Positions 9,196 to 21,259 of a stretch of 64,000 nt of DNA are shown here, in pieces. The stretch comes from Metaphire vulgaris (Eukaryota > Annelida > Clitellata > Crassiclitellata > Megascolecidae), in assembly GCA_018105865.1 (NCBI GenBank), contig CM030862.1, positions 4,298,062-4,362,061 on the forward strand, written 5' to 3'. Position 1 is the first letter of the stretch. The number at the start of each line of letters is the position of its first letter. The notes beneath the pieces were generated by a model. That model was given only the letters and a program-made list of their open reading frames with translations. It did no database searches and had not been told where the DNA came from. A program made the translations under genes and the position numbers.

Positions 9196-12145
9196 CAATG
9201 TTCCCTCTAACGTGCGCGCGTGTGCGTGCGAATTTAAGTGGTAGCGCGCACGACATTTCTTGTTAGCACACGTTATTTTGCTCAGCGGGTATTGCGTGCG
9301 TTTCCCAAAAGAAGTATGATTTCGGTAGGTTAATTTGACCGAGGTTATTTATTTCTTTAGGCATGCGGCATTAGTCGTGGTTGTTTATTTATCCCAACGC
9401 GTTTGTTTTGCCCAATCAGTGTCGCTTATACCTGCTGATATTTGTGCGCATGCGCAGCCTGCAGGCTGCAGCTATAAATTTGCATAATAGCCGCTATTGT
9501 ATGAACTTCGCCCATTGGGTTATTTGGGTCACGCGTTTCAAACGTGAGTCAATTTATCAAGAACACCGGGATCATTAGTGCATTTTGCTTGATAATTTTA
9601 CTTAAATTTCAATGTCTAAACGAAAACTTTCCGAGCAAGGCGTAATGCCTAGGAAAAGAACAAGCACGCGGTTTAAGATGGAGTGGTTGGACGAATTTGT
9701 AGAAACTGCAATGCCGTCGTCAGGTAAAAATCAAACGGTTCCGCTGAAAGATGTTTTTAAATACTGCGAGGAATCCGATGCTGTTATTTGCATTGTTTGT
9801 GCAAAAGCGGATGCTCCCGGTGAATTTACAAAAGAAAAACGCTGGAACGAATGGAAGTTAGATTACTTAAAGCGACACCTGCTGCACAAAACTCACCTGG
9901 AATCAGTTGCAAAGGTGGGAAATATTAACAAAGGAGGTATTCTCAAGATGTTCGCAGAGTCAGCAAGCGACAGAGAACAGAGATTGGAGGTAGCTCAGCG
10001 GAAGATATCGAAGCCCGAACAGGTGAAAGTTCTTATTGATAATGTCATACTGGCTATTAAATTAAACACGTCAATGCTATCTGTTCAGGAAATTCATGCA
10101 CACGTCGCAAAATACGTCCCATTACCAGAGAGCTGGCGGAGCAAGAATTATGCGTTCAAGTTTGTGGAGTCCATTAACATGGTTGTCAAAGCCCAGATTT
10201 TGACTGAAATAAAGAGCGCACGATTTCATACTCTGATTGCGGATGAGAGCACAGATGTATCCGTCACAAAAATGCTGATTTTATACATGAAATTCCGTCC
10301 AGTAGACATGAATATTTACAAAACAGTTTTCGCCGGAATCCTCAAGCTACAGGCATGTGATAGCACCTCAATTACAATGGCAATCAAGCAGTTCTATGCA
10401 GACTGTAATTTAGATTTACAGAAAATGGTAATGTTTACGTCCGACGGTGCTTCGGTAATGTTGGGCAAGCATAATGGCGTCGCTGCTCAGCTTCGTAGAG
10501 AAGTTCCACATGTGTTAGAACAACACTGTGTTGCGCATAGAGAAGACCTTGGCATAGATGACGCCTGGAAGAATGTGTCTTTGATGAAAGACATCGAGAC
10601 ATTGCTAAGGACTGTATATACACTCTTTAGTAAATCAACCGTGAAGCGACAGGAACTGGCAGAGCTGGCAAAAGTTACTGAAAGTGATGTTATTGCTTTC
10701 AGACCGTTAAATGAAGTTCGTTGGCTATCGCGTTATTTTGCAGTTAATGCAATGATAAGAAACTACACTGCACTGGAAGAGTACTGCCAGCAACAGGTCA
10801 GTGAAAATAATGATCCTATTAATAAGTATTGCTTGAAGCGGTTAAGAAATCCTCAGTATCACGTCGCACTTGCTGTTCTCCATGATGTTCTTGGACAATT
10901 AGCAGACCTCTGTAAACTATTTCAAAGAAGTTGTTTGTCGCCGGTCGAAGCACATCAATTAGTCAAAGCGAAAATTGCCAAGTTGCGCTCGTAGTACCTC
11001 GGCGAATGCGTACACTGGAGCGATGATACTAAAGATTTGTTAAACAAATATGAAGAAGTAGACGCAGCCTCGATAATCAGATTTATCGAACGTGTCTGTG
11101 ACCACTTGGATTGCCGGTTCCCAGACGACGAGTTGCTAGATTGGAAGGTTTTTGAGTTATGTAATCTGACAGACGTTTGCAGCTATGAAAATGGGCAAAC
11201 TGAGATTGCAAACCTAGCAGTTAAATACAGTAAGTTACTTGGTAAAACTGACAGTGATGAATACAAGAAGCAGACTTGCAAACAGTATCGAGACTTCAAG
11301 TTTATTGCTTGTGAGAAAGTTAAGGCGGGAATGATTACAAATTTCGACCACATAGTTTCTTACATCCTTGCTGAAGAAGAATTCAGTGAGTTAGCACAGA
11401 TAGTCGATATATGCGCTTCCTTCCAGGCTTCCAGTGTCGATTGTGAACGCGGCTTCAGTCTCATGAATGCAACAAAGACAAAAATGCGTAACCGACTTCA
11501 AGTTGATCATCTGGACTGCCTTATAAGGATAAAGACTTTTTTAAATTCAGGTGAACATATCAACCTCGATCAAGTGTACACCCGTTGGCAACTAACTAAA
11601 GACAGACGTGAACAAATCTAGTAAATATAAGTTTTATCAAATCGCTTAATCGCTTTGTAACTTCTTAATTAGGTTTAGAACAACTTTCATTTTTGCCAAC
11701 GATATATTGAAATAAGTACTGTTTAATTTCTTACGTTTATTATTGGTATACATAATAGGGCATAATCATATTAGCCTATCTGGATACTGATCCATTAGCC
11801 TAAACACTTGCTTACTTATGCACATGAGATATGTTAATATCATTATTCACTATGATATCTCGACACTTCAATGTTTTGAGGTTTATATATTACTTAAATG
11901 CGTGAATCTTGGTTGCCTCAGTAGTTTATTTCCTTAATTATACTGTGCAATGAATTTAAAACTAAAAATTGTACTTGCTTCTTTGTAACTGAGTAACTTG
12001 AAATAATATGTAATGGTTTTTGTTTTGAAAATAATTGATTGATTGATTGATTAATTGATATTGATACAAGCGCTCATGGTGAAACTATCATCGCTCACGA
12101 AAAATCTGGTGCGCTCACGGTCTCAAAAAATTAGAGGGAACATTG
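9196..12145 (+). mobile_element. hAT-B transposon, nearly intact
   Basis: A 2.95-kb element with terminal inverted repeats CAATGTTCCCTCTAA (9196-9210) and TTAGAGGGAACATTG (12131-12145), flanked by the 8-bp duplication GTTCAGAT/GTCCAGAT. Subterminal CG-rich GTGCGCGCGTGTGCGTGCG-type sequence lies just inside the left end, with looser GCGCTCA motifs at the right. It holds one long intronless transposase frame with a single stop. It landed inside a MULE-like transposase whose frame resumes after the element. The one mismatch between duplications and the single stop suggest moderate age. Confidence 0.92.
9612..11621 (+). pseudogene. hAT-B transposase (zinc finger plus hAT catalytic and dimerisation domains), one in-frame stop
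   Basis: ATG 9612 opens a frame of 669 codons that would be intact but for TAG at 10992-10994. The frame is the same on both sides (11037 lies a multiple of three from 9612). Order: a basic head; a TTF/ZNF862-like zinc finger (about residues 55-95: CIVCAKADAPGEF, then HLLHKTH); ADESTDVSV (first catalytic aspartate); TSDGASVMLGKHNGVAAQL (second aspartate region); HCVAHR; EVRWLSR; then, after the stop, CERGFSLMNATKTKMRNRL, the C-terminal dimerisation block. The type is that found in ZNF862/KIAA1586-like domesticated genes. The TAG removes the dimerisation half, so the copy is probably dead unless the stop is read through or is a sequencing or allelic difference. Confidence 0.92.
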
Positions 12146-12153
12146 GTCCAGAT
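12146..12153. repeat. hAT-B right target-site duplication
   Basis: GTCCAGAT directly follows the right inverted repeat and pairs with GTTCAGAT at 9188-9195. Confidence 0.8.
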
Positions 12154-12999
12154 ATATGCTCATGCATTACTGAGGACAAGATATATACTGTCATTGGAAA
12201 GAATAATCTTGTTTATACAGTGCGTCAGTCAGATCCAGTATTGCATCACTACAGCACTTGAGCCTTGAAGTGTAATGAGTGCTGGGTATGTGTGCATTTG
12301 TTTTCATGCTCTTGTTTGGACAGCGGGCTTCGTCAAATGATTTGTAAGCACATCCATCTTGTTGTGACCACATTCCACCCCCTGATTGAAAATATAAAAA
12401 CAAACCAAATTGATATACTTCCTAACTGTAGTGAGGAACAAGCCATAGAGTACGATATTGAATACAGTTCACATGATGTGTGTGAAATGGAAGTATTGGG
12501 ACATCAAGTCGTACCATAAATCGCTGAGTCTCAGGCTATTTTCAATTGTCTAGAGAGTCAGCATGCAGATATTGATGTAGAACAACACCTTGAAATCTTT
12601 GATTCAACGTGTAGTTTTCTTAGATATACCATCCTACGTAACCCTCAAGTAGCTGAAATGACATCTAACCATTTAGTTCGACTTAAGGCGCTACAGCTTG
12701 CCATGATTAATAAGCCACAAGTAGCAGAGCAACCGCACCTACCAGTAGTACAAGTCCTGGAGCCGGCCAATAAGAAGGTAAAAACACAGAGAGCATTTAG
12801 GTCCCTCTTTAGGAGTAAGAAGAGAAATGCACAAGTCTCAGTGTGTAGGCCTTCAGCTCAAGAAAGTGAATTCCTCTTGCAGTCAATTGGTGGTAATGTC
12901 CCTATAGTTTCGACCCATCCATCACTTGAGCACGATTATGCTTGTGACACCAGAAGCCAAGTCATCAACTTTGAGCACTCATACAGCAGCAAGGATTGA
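12154..12999 (+). pseudogene. MULE-like transposase, SWIM zinc finger and C-terminal region
   Basis: The MULE frame resumes directly after the hAT-B target duplication (ICSCITEDKIYTVIGKNN). At about 12265-12350 it shows a SWIM-type zinc finger: CNECWVCVHLFSCSCL, then ICKHIHLV, giving the C-x-C-x(n)-C-x-H spacing. SWIM fingers are standard at the C-terminus of MULE transposases. A stop at 12259-12261 and another at 12517-12519 break the frame. The last open part (12658-12999) is lysine-rich (ANKKVKTQRAFRSLFRSKKR) and resembles the variable tail. Non-functional. Confidence 0.65.
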
Positions 13000-15050
13000 T
13001 GGGTTCTTCTTTCAACTTTCCCTTTTTCCATTTCACTACTTCTTACACATTGAGTCAAGTTGATGCATAATGCTATATAAACCTGGACATATGTAACTCA
13101 CATAAGTACATTGTATGATTTTGATAAGTTGAGACCCATAAAGATTTGTGTATGTTTTTTCTATGTTTCTTAGTACTTTTATCTGAATGTGAAACAGATT
13201 TTTATTAAATTACGTCAATGCTGTTCCGGGATAAAGACGCCCAAATGTTGGGCAACTGGGGAATTGTTGCTCAGGAGAAATGTCATTTGACATTGTTGTA
13301 CAAGTATACCGGCAATTTAACAGTTCAGTATTCATCTTATGCTGGACGAACAATAGCAAAATTGGTTAACCATTATAGATATTTAGAATTTGCAAGATAT
13401 TCTGCTATTATAGAGGGATCTCATTTTTATTAATTATATCAATAGTAAACATTGATTAGATTGATCCGATGAAATAAAGTGTTTATTTTATGATAATAAA
13501 ACCTCATAGAAGCTTTTTACTGGTATATGTATACACCAGCAATTTCTTGAAAATTTTATTAAAATACAATAAAATATGTAATAGAAATTTTTGGAATATG
13601 TTAGTTGCATATTTCTTACATGTCAGAATATACTTAACTCTTTATTTCTTATAGCAAAACTTGCTTGAAAGCATTTGTCTACATTCTTTTGTCTTGTATT
13701 TTCTCCTTAGTCAATATTATAATAGTCATTTATATAAAGGACACTATGTGTTACTTTACTGATAGCATTATCTTTTGCAGTTGGTACTTTTGTATGTGTC
13801 CTGTCCGATCCATTTATTTTTGCTCATCAAATCATCAGGTTATTATTTTAATTTTATATAGCTTCTGATTTTCATTAATTAAATAGAAGTATCGAACATT
13901 TGAACTATAGAAAAACTTCACAATGTTTCATTGTTTTATTATGAGCGCATTGTATTATAGTAGCATACACTTATTGTACATAGAGGTGTATTTCATTATC
14001 ACACGTGTTGTGTTTTTGTTTTTAATTCAGTTTTATACACCTAACACTTAAGGAGCTGCATAGCTATGCTCTAGCTATGCCATGAAATGTTACTCTAACT
14101 GTCCATGCTTTGCAATTCATTTTAGTAAATCATACTTTGGTCTCTGTAAAGTTGCTTAGCTTTCTTTGTGTGTATAGACATAAATTTGCATGATAAACTC
14201 AGATGATTAATCAGTGATGAATTTTCAATTATATATAAAAGAGTTAGAGACAGATTCACTTATTAGATTGTTGTTGGATAATGGTGAAAAGGCATGTTTC
14301 TCACATTGGTTAGTGGCAGCAGTATTTAAACTTGAAAAGTTTGATACAGACTTCTTATTATCACTCTAATATACATTCACTTACCTTAATACCTACCTTC
14401 ATATACAATGTATATCAAGATTTGATTTAATGTTTCTCTTTATTGTGCAGGGAGAAAATGATATATTACAATAGTGTTGTTATTAAATAGCAGTGTTTTC
14501 AGTGTCTATTCTTATCAATGTTCTCAGTTAGTTGATTTATAATGTTTTGAATTTTAATGTTTGGTCAAATGAAGCACGTTAATTCAATTACATTTTGTCC
14601 TTTTATTTTGTGGACAATTAGGAATTTACAAGTGTCCCTAATTGAACAACTATAGATATCTGCAATTTCCAGCTTTTCTGCTTATGTTTCCGCCAGTTGA
14701 CCTATACATAGTTTTCTAATACTCTTTGGGTGTGTTGTGTGTTATGACTCACTTGGGGCAATACTTTTAGTACCTCTCATGCAGTGTGGCATTTCTTTCT
14801 CACTAAAACTTCCAGCAAATTTCTAAGTGCATTTTATTATTGTATCGCATACAAATGTAGTTGTCTTGTAAAGGTTATGCACACAAGAGAACAATTGATG
14901 TCCAATAGTAGGGTGGAAGCTCATGTAAATAATTTTCCAATGCTATTGCATTTCTTCCACCCCACTACTAGTGGGCCTATCAACCTAATGTCTTCACATT
15001 TCAATAATCCCTGTAGGGTATTTACTAGATCAAAACATATTGCTGTTAAA
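13000..15050. other. A+T-rich intergenic sequence
   Basis: Two kilobases with only short chance frames, many TAT/ATT runs and no recognisable transposon end or RNA gene. Some of it may be the 3' part of the MULE-like element. Confidence 0.4.
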
Positions 15051-15054
15051 AAAG

Positions 15055-16337
15055 TTAAAAAGTTACTGCTCTTTTACTTCTTGACCTATCTGCCGCCTTT
15101 GATACTGTTGATCATTCTATTCTTCTTCATCGTCTTGAACATTGGTTTGGAATCTCTGACATTGCTTTACATTGGTTTTCTTCATATTTACATCCTCGCA
15201 CTCAATCAGTGATAATAAATGAGAATCTCTCAATTCCCACTGATCTGTCTTGTGGTGTCCCTCAAGGCTCGGTTCTTGGACCTCTGTTATTTACTCTCTA
15301 TACAACCCCCTTGGGTTCACTTCTTGATGAACATCAAGTGGCGTATCATCTTTATGCTGATGATACTCAAATTCTCATCTCTTTTGATCAATCTTCTTCA
15401 ATCTCATCCCTTAAGACTCTATCCACTGTCTTTACTAATATTCAGTCATGGATGGATTCAAATAAGCTTCTTTTGAATTCATCAAAAACTGAGTTCTTGC
15501 TATTAGGTACTCCAGCTCAATTGACTAAATTTGAATCTCTGAAATCCGTAGTATTAGGAGATTCCACTGTTGTTCCTAGAGGTACTTCTGCTGCAACCTT
15601 GGTGTGATATTTGACTCTTCCTCTCTTTCACTAGTCACATAAATTCAGTCTGCAAAATTTCTCATTATCATATTCGGGACATCTATCGCATCAGACATCT
15701 CCTCCCTAAGCCTGTTCTTATTCAGTTAGCCAATGCATTGGTATCTAGTCGCCTAGATTATTGTAATTCCTTGCTTTTTGGCATCACAAATTCAAATATG
15801 CAGAAACTCCAGAGAGTACAAAATTCCTTAGTTAGAGTCATATCCAAAACTCCAAGATTCGAACATATAACTCCAACAAGACAGTCCCTACATTGGCTTC
15901 CCATCAAATTCCGAATTAATTATAAAATTTGTCTTTTGGTATTTAAAACCATATTATATAATGAACCCTATTACCTTAAGATGCGACTAATCCCTCGACC
16001 TATTACTCAATACACTAGGTATTCGGCAGGACTTTCATTTGTTGTTCCTTATTCTCGCACCGTCATTGGCACTAGTTGTTTCTCAGTGTGTGGCCCTAAG
16101 CTTTGGAATTCATTACCAATATCACTGCGTAAAACTAAAAATTTATCATCTTCTAGATCTGGTCTTAAAACTTACCTGTTTGACTTGGCTTATCCCCCTT
16201 AGATTGCTCCCCCGCTGTTCTGACTGATCTTCTGGATTGACCTGGCTCTAATTCTATTTGGATTTGGTGCGCCATCGGCTGATGCCCTGGGCATTATGAT
16301 AGTGGCGCCATAGAAGTTTATTGATTGATTGATTGAT
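15055..16337 (+). mobile_element. CR1/L2-like LINE, 5'-truncated
   Basis: The reverse-transcriptase second half begins inside the catalytic domain: [11 protein letters not shown], then [18 protein letters not shown] (the catalytic YADD box) and [19 protein letters not shown]. These are landmarks of CR1/L2-group LINEs. A frameshift near 15600 separates the thumb and C-terminus (15738-16202; RLDYCNSLLFG, LHWLPIKFRINYK, CGPKLWNSLP). The 3' UTR holds GTGGCGCCATAGAAGTTT, and the tail is (ATTG)n at about 16320-16337, typical of this group. Truncation at about 15055 is ordinary target-primed truncation. The element is dead. Confidence 0.88.
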
Positions 16338-16900
16338 AGTACCCTGGGAATTTCTACACAATTTAGCGTTTTGTTCTATTAATAGAGGCGACCTAGTTAA
16401 GCATCACATGATCAAATGAACCAATTAGAAGCGAGAATTTTGCTATAGTGTACTATTTTATTAGCATTTGCAAATATGCGATCGGGAAGAAATTAGGACA
16501 CGACCGTTTTTCTGACCAGGTTGCGCCCATTTAAACAAGTGTAAGTAGGTCGGGCACTTTGCTACATTTTTACCATAAAGATTATCGTACGGCTTATACC
16601 GAAAAGAATTTCGAAAGACAAAAATCGTTTATCGGACTAGAAGTATAGAGGTAACTCACTTGTACCTTGTGCCCACAGTGGCACTGTCTGGCAGTCCTCC
16701 CTTTGCTAAATCGTAAATATTTCGCAATGAAAAGATGCGCATTTGTCGCATTTAAATGCTCGATGGCATTGATTTTGATGAGAGTTATCAGTTAAAACTA
16801 AATTAAATTATAAAATCTTTTTCTGAAATTCGCTCCATTCCATTTATCGATAGAAAGACTACACACACCGCACAGCGGAAGTCTCCATGTTACCACCTAC
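16338..16900. other. Intergenic sequence, nothing assigned
   Basis: No reading frame with domain features and no clear repeat ends. Confidence 0.4.
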
Positions 16901-17027
16901 GAATCTTCGATTTAAAAAGTCAAAACCATACCAAAGACTAGAATCGTGAGCTCGGAAATTTCCTGCGGAATTATTTCTAAATTCTCCGGAAAATAGTTGT
17001 ACTTTTCCGAAAAAATTCCGGAAAAGT

Positions 17028-17059
<32 letters not shown>

Positions 17060-17099
17060 TGTTTGCTGTCAAAAATTATTATTATTATTATTTACTGTG

Positions 17100-17161
17100 G
17101 CGAACCGGGCCTATCGAGGTTCCTACGCCTCCTCAACTCAAGATGGCTCCGCCCGGTTCGG
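17100..17161. repeat. Inverted repeat CGAACCGGGC ... GCCCGGTTCG
   Basis: Ten-base arms about 40 bp apart flank a short G+C-rich spacer. It could fold as a hairpin or be an element terminus. Confidence 0.5.
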
Positions 17162-17335
17162 CGCACACGGGGTTATGACTCACTCTAAGGCACGTGGTCG
17201 TCCGTCTTAGCTTTTTGGCTAAGATCTCAGGCTCTCTCGCTACCACCTGTCACTACGCGCACTTTACCTGCACTCCGTTCCTATATTCCACACTTAATCC
17301 CTCTCTCTATGTATCTTCTTTCCTCTCCCTTAACT

Positions 17336-17640
17336 CTCCGTGCACCTTACCTTTCACTATGCACCTTGCCTCTCGCCGTGCACCTTGCCTCTTACCGTGC
17401 ACCTTGCCTCTCTCCGTGCACCTTAGCAATGCACCTCTCGCAATGCACCTTCGCACTGCACTTCTCTCAATGCACCTCCCGCAATGCACTTCTCTCAATG
17501 CACCTCTCGCAATGCACCTCTCTCAATGCACCTTCGCAATGCACCTCTCGCAATGCACCTCTCACCGTGCACTTAATCTCAAGGGTGCTTCCTTAACCTC
17601 AGGGTGCACTCTTCCTACGGGTGCATAGGGTGCATAGGGT
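17336..17640. repeat. Degenerate minisatellite, CTCNCAATGCACCT units
   Basis: About twenty units of roughly 14-18 bp built around GCAATGCACC or CCGTGCACC alternate with TCTCTC or TTGCCTC. The array ends in (GGTGCATA)n. Open frames across it (MHLSQCT-type repeats) follow from unit length and are not genes. Confidence 0.8.
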
Positions 17641-18194
17641 GCATAGTGCACTATCCAAAACACATATACGCACCTTTCCCTTCTCTCTCTCACACGCCGC
17701 CTCGGCCATCGGTCCTGATCTGTGGCAGAACCGGCTATTTATACGATTTCTGTCGCATGCACTCATCCTGCTAGCTCACACTCATCACCGCTCTCTAATT
17801 GCTGCGCGCCATTCACTAATCGTCTACCACTCAGCCTGTCTTTCCTTTATGCAATCTATTATTATTATATTGGGCCTGACTACCTATGCGGGCGGCTAAC
17901 TGTCAAAGGATTAAGCTCATGAATTATTAATGGCTCACTTGCGTCTATTGCTACTAAGGGTTCTATGCTATTATCTAAATTCGCTACATTACTATCTATT
18001 ACTATTACTACTATCATTCTTTTTTATTATCATTACTATTTATTACTATTAATTTGATAGAATGCCTCTTTCTCCATTGCTATTCTCCTTTTCACTTCCT
18101 CCTTGCATATTGCATCTTCTATTATGAGACTCCCCAGGTAGCAGAATTTCTGAACTTATTCTATTCTTTATCCATAAATCATGATCAAAGAAAA

Positions 18195-18605
18195 GAACTG
18201 ATGAGAGGAGGACTAGACAGAAACTTGAAGAAAAGACTTATCAAAACACTTATATGGAGCGTGACACTTTATGGATCGGAAACATGGACTCGAAGAAAAG
18301 AGGAAATAACAATACTAGAGGCCTTTGAAATGTGGATATGGAGAAAAATGGAGATCAGCTGAACAGAACATAAGACAAACGAGGAAGTGCTGAAACAGGT
18401 GGAGGAAAAGAAAGAGATGATCAACACAATAATAAAAAGACAAAAGACCTGGATGTGACCTATAATGAGAGGAGACTCACTCCTAAGGGAAATAATAAGA
18501 CAACTAGAGAGGAAAAGACCAAAGGAAGACCACGAGAGATGCTACTTGACTGGATGATGGAAAAGGACTATAGACTTAAAGGAGAAAGCTATGAACAGGA
18601 ATGAA
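18195..18605 (+). mobile_element. RTE-like LINE fragment (copy 1)
   Basis: The C-terminal part of a non-LTR retrotransposon polymerase ORF: LIKTLIWSVTLYGSETWTRR, then EAFEMWIWRKMEIS. A stop is followed by HKTNEEVLKQVEEKKEM, with further broken frame to about 18600 (NRNEWRNW). The family is shared with copies at 24930, 26745 and 32690. 5'-truncated and mutated. Confidence 0.75.
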
Positions 18606-19600
18606 TGGCGAAATTGGAATACAAAACCTGCCTAATGGCAGAATACTACGAAGAAGACTATATTCATTTGTTAACAACTGTCAGAATTGTAGTGCTATAT
18701 AATGTTTTTATGGACATGCGCGCGGATCTTCCGGTTGAATGGCTGCAAGGAACTGTTCTCAACTTCTCATGCGCTGCGATTGTAAAACTCTATCCGATCA
18801 ATCTGACGTTTGTTGTTGTAATAAAACTTGATAATTTCAAGTTATAGGTGATAACTAAAATTAAACAAATTATTAAACTAAAAAAACTAAAAGCTAAAAT
18901 TGTAGAGTCAGTAGCGGCAAAAATAATACTTTTATTCATTTTTTCTCGTAATGTCACCTAATTTTACTGATATGAGCGCTAATTAACAGCATACATGAAC
19001 TTACAGTAGTAGTCATAAGTAGGCTAATTTCCACAGCATTTAATTCATGAAATTTCATATCATGATCAACTTATAAATCGTTGTTACTTTTTTATAGAGA
19101 ATATGTATGGATTAGTTGCTAAGGCACCTTGGTAACAGATTTTGGCGATTCATGTAATAATTACGTTTTTGCTGATATGTGCCAAAAATAGAATAAAATT
19201 TCGTATTCTTAGCTTACTTTTGTCCACTGCTGTATGTTAACCTCTAACGATATGTATGCTAGGAAGTTTCAGGCATTTTCAGGAAATTTCCGAAATAATT
19301 CCGAGCGTTCTATTTTTCCGGAAAAGTTACAACTCTACCAAAGACAAATACCGTGATTCAAATTGACTTAAAGGACGCACTGCAGGGTTACTCAAAGGTT
19401 AGTGTTGGCGTGACGGTCTGGACATTTGTCCCGAGACACGACCGGGATCCGGGCGACAAACAAAAGGTTCGAGTTCATTTATGTTGACAAGTGACAAATC
19501 GCCGTGTCATATCCCCAGCACTTTGAATCTAAAATGAAACACTACATAACGAATAATAATTAATTTGTTCTACCTCTTTGACTCTGCATTTTTGCAACAA
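18606..19600. other. Intergenic sequence
   Basis: No supported gene. The AGGAAATTTCCGAAATAATT stretch at 19282-19301 echoes sequence near 16955 in inverted form. Confidence 0.35.
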
Positions 19601-19621
19601 TAAAGCCTGCCTTACTGCCTG

Positions 19622-19725
19622 GACATGTGAAGGCCACTAGAAGCGCCAACGGGGCTTGAACCACGCTCCGTCAGCCTATTACGCTCCGGCGCATTATCCA
19701 ATTCTTCCTTGTTCCGCCCAAGTAG
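19622..19725 (-). repeat. tRNA-derived SINE head (family A)
   Basis: Read on the minus strand it has tRNA-like order: GGCGGAACAAGGAAGAATTGG near an A-box position, then the B-box GGTTCAAGCCC at 19652-19662. It matches the SINE at 38945-39068. Confidence 0.6.
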
Positions 19726-19991
19726 AAAATTTAATTTCTTTTTCTCTCTATTTTAAACTTATATTCAAATTCAATTTCTTTAATGTTCCACAGATTTAAG
19801 CTTTGCACACAAATGCTTAGAATATTTCAAAAAGCCCCAAAACTAGACCCTAATAGCTTACAACCTTATACAGGCTTATAACGTAGGCTACGTGTGAACA
19901 TTGCCGGATTTAGGACAAATGATACCCTGTGCTAGTTAGCTTATGAGGCCCCTTGTGTTGGTCCTGAAGGAATAGGCCCGGTAGGTCTATG

Positions 19992-20085
19992 CAGTGGCGG
20001 CTCCAGGATTTGGCAAGTGGGGGGCCGTTGGGGTGGCAGCTTCTAATCATATAGGGCCAACCATTTGTTGTTAGGTATGTAGGTA
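19992..20085 (+). mobile_element. CAGTGGCGGCTCC MITE, left half
   Basis: It starts CAGTGGCGGCTCCAGGATTT and follows the complete copy at 21894 for about 95 bp, then diverges at GTAGGTAGTT. No right terminus, so it is truncated. Confidence 0.75.
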
Positions 20086-20527
20086 GTTAAAAAGGACCGG
20101 CTCTTGCTCTTAGGACCGGTTAACCGTTAACAACCTTAAAGAATATCAAAAGGGCTCCTTACAATGGGTTTGGGAAGGATGAAAAACTATGGAGATAGAC
20201 AACTCGGGGGTGTCCCATAATTCCAGGGGGTGTCCATGTCAAGTGTTGAGTCTTGTAAGGTTAGTTTTTCGTAGTATAATCCTAGTCCTACACTCATCAT
20301 TACGGAATAATTTGCGCAGATGTTGTAGGCCTATTAAGCCTATCTGAAGTGCTTACAGTTGGTTCAGGGTCTTCGATATTCAGCTTACGACGTTTAACAA
20401 CAAACTTGTCCATTAATGTATGGATGGTGAAATGCTGTTGTCTGTTGAACGCTGAAGCTGTGAGATTGTTTCCGCGATTTATACGAACACAGTGAAGCTC
20501 TAACTGATCTGTTTCGATCGGGACCCG

Positions 20528-20534
20528 ATCTCGA

Positions 20535-20561
<27 letters not shown>
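20528..20561. repeat. (CT)n microsatellite
   Basis: About 17 CT units. Frames across it read as alternating E/R on the minus strand and are not coding. Confidence 0.9.
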
Positions 20562-20565
<4 letters not shown>

Positions 20566-20804
20566 AAACACTCTCTGCGTCCTCTACTGCTTCCCTGGTG
20601 CCCCCCGCTCATCCTGGCACCCTTTGCTGCCCTTCGGCTTTTCGACCACCATCTCTCCCACTTCATTCGTCCAAGTGCCTCCCTCCGTCTTTTAATCTAA
20701 AGTCAACTGATACACATGTTATTACTGTGTTTGACATCTTCGGGTTAAATGTGTGTATATGACATACCTGTCTGATCTTGCGTCTAGGTCCTACGACGAA
20801 GCTT

Positions 20805-21250
20805 TGTGTATGGCGGACGAGGACGACTGCACTCTTCCACTGCACATCGCCTCCTCTGCTCCACGTACTGATCAGAAGAATGTTTATGTTCCCAGATCAC
20901 CAACTGCTCTTACTCAGCATCGACCATTTGCAGTGACTGGACTTTCCCTCTGGAATGCCTTGAACCCTTCTATTCTGGCCTCAGTTCTTACCTCCTCGCT
21001 CTGTTCACTGCGAAAGCTAAAGTCACACTACTTTACCATGCAACTCCAATGCCAGGAGCGCCAGAAGTTCAGAGCTCTCAGTGGCAGTCTTCCTCCATTC
21101 TTGTCACGTTTCCAAACCACTGTAGTCTTCTCCTTCGGAGTTTGTCTATTGCTGTGTCCGTCATATTCGTTCTTTTTCTGGTTACTTCGTTCCTGATCTT
21201 ATCTCTTCTTGTTATGGTTATGGAGCGTTGACAACTTCTATAGCGCCGTA
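20805..21250 (+). mobile_element. CR1-like LINE 3' fragment
   Basis: The frame shows VYVPRSPTALTQHRPFAVTG and LSLWNALNPSILAS. This matches the extreme C-terminus of CR1-group polymerases (a RSFAVAGPSLWN-like block), with a long hydrophobic run-off. It is followed by TTCTATAGCGCCGTAG, the 3'-UTR motif shared with several other LINE tails in the window. Confidence 0.65.
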
Positions 21251-21259
21251 GCATGACGA

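Larger units (their letters stand above)
16996..19334. mobile_element. Possible composite element bounded by inverted TTCCGGAAAAG ends
   Basis: The left boundary reads TAGTTGTACTTTTCCG, and the right boundary, inverted, reads AGAGTTGTAACTTTTCCGG. Both are followed inward by TTCCGGAAAA-like sequence. A minisatellite, an RTE fragment and plain DNA lie between. It may be one old DNA element with insertions or two copies in opposite orientation. No target duplication was found. Confidence 0.3.

Noticed and set aside
17194..17899. Cys/Met/Leu-repeat ORFs that look like a repeat protein
   Set aside because: The frame repeats because the minisatellite unit is often a multiple of three; three frames are open at once.
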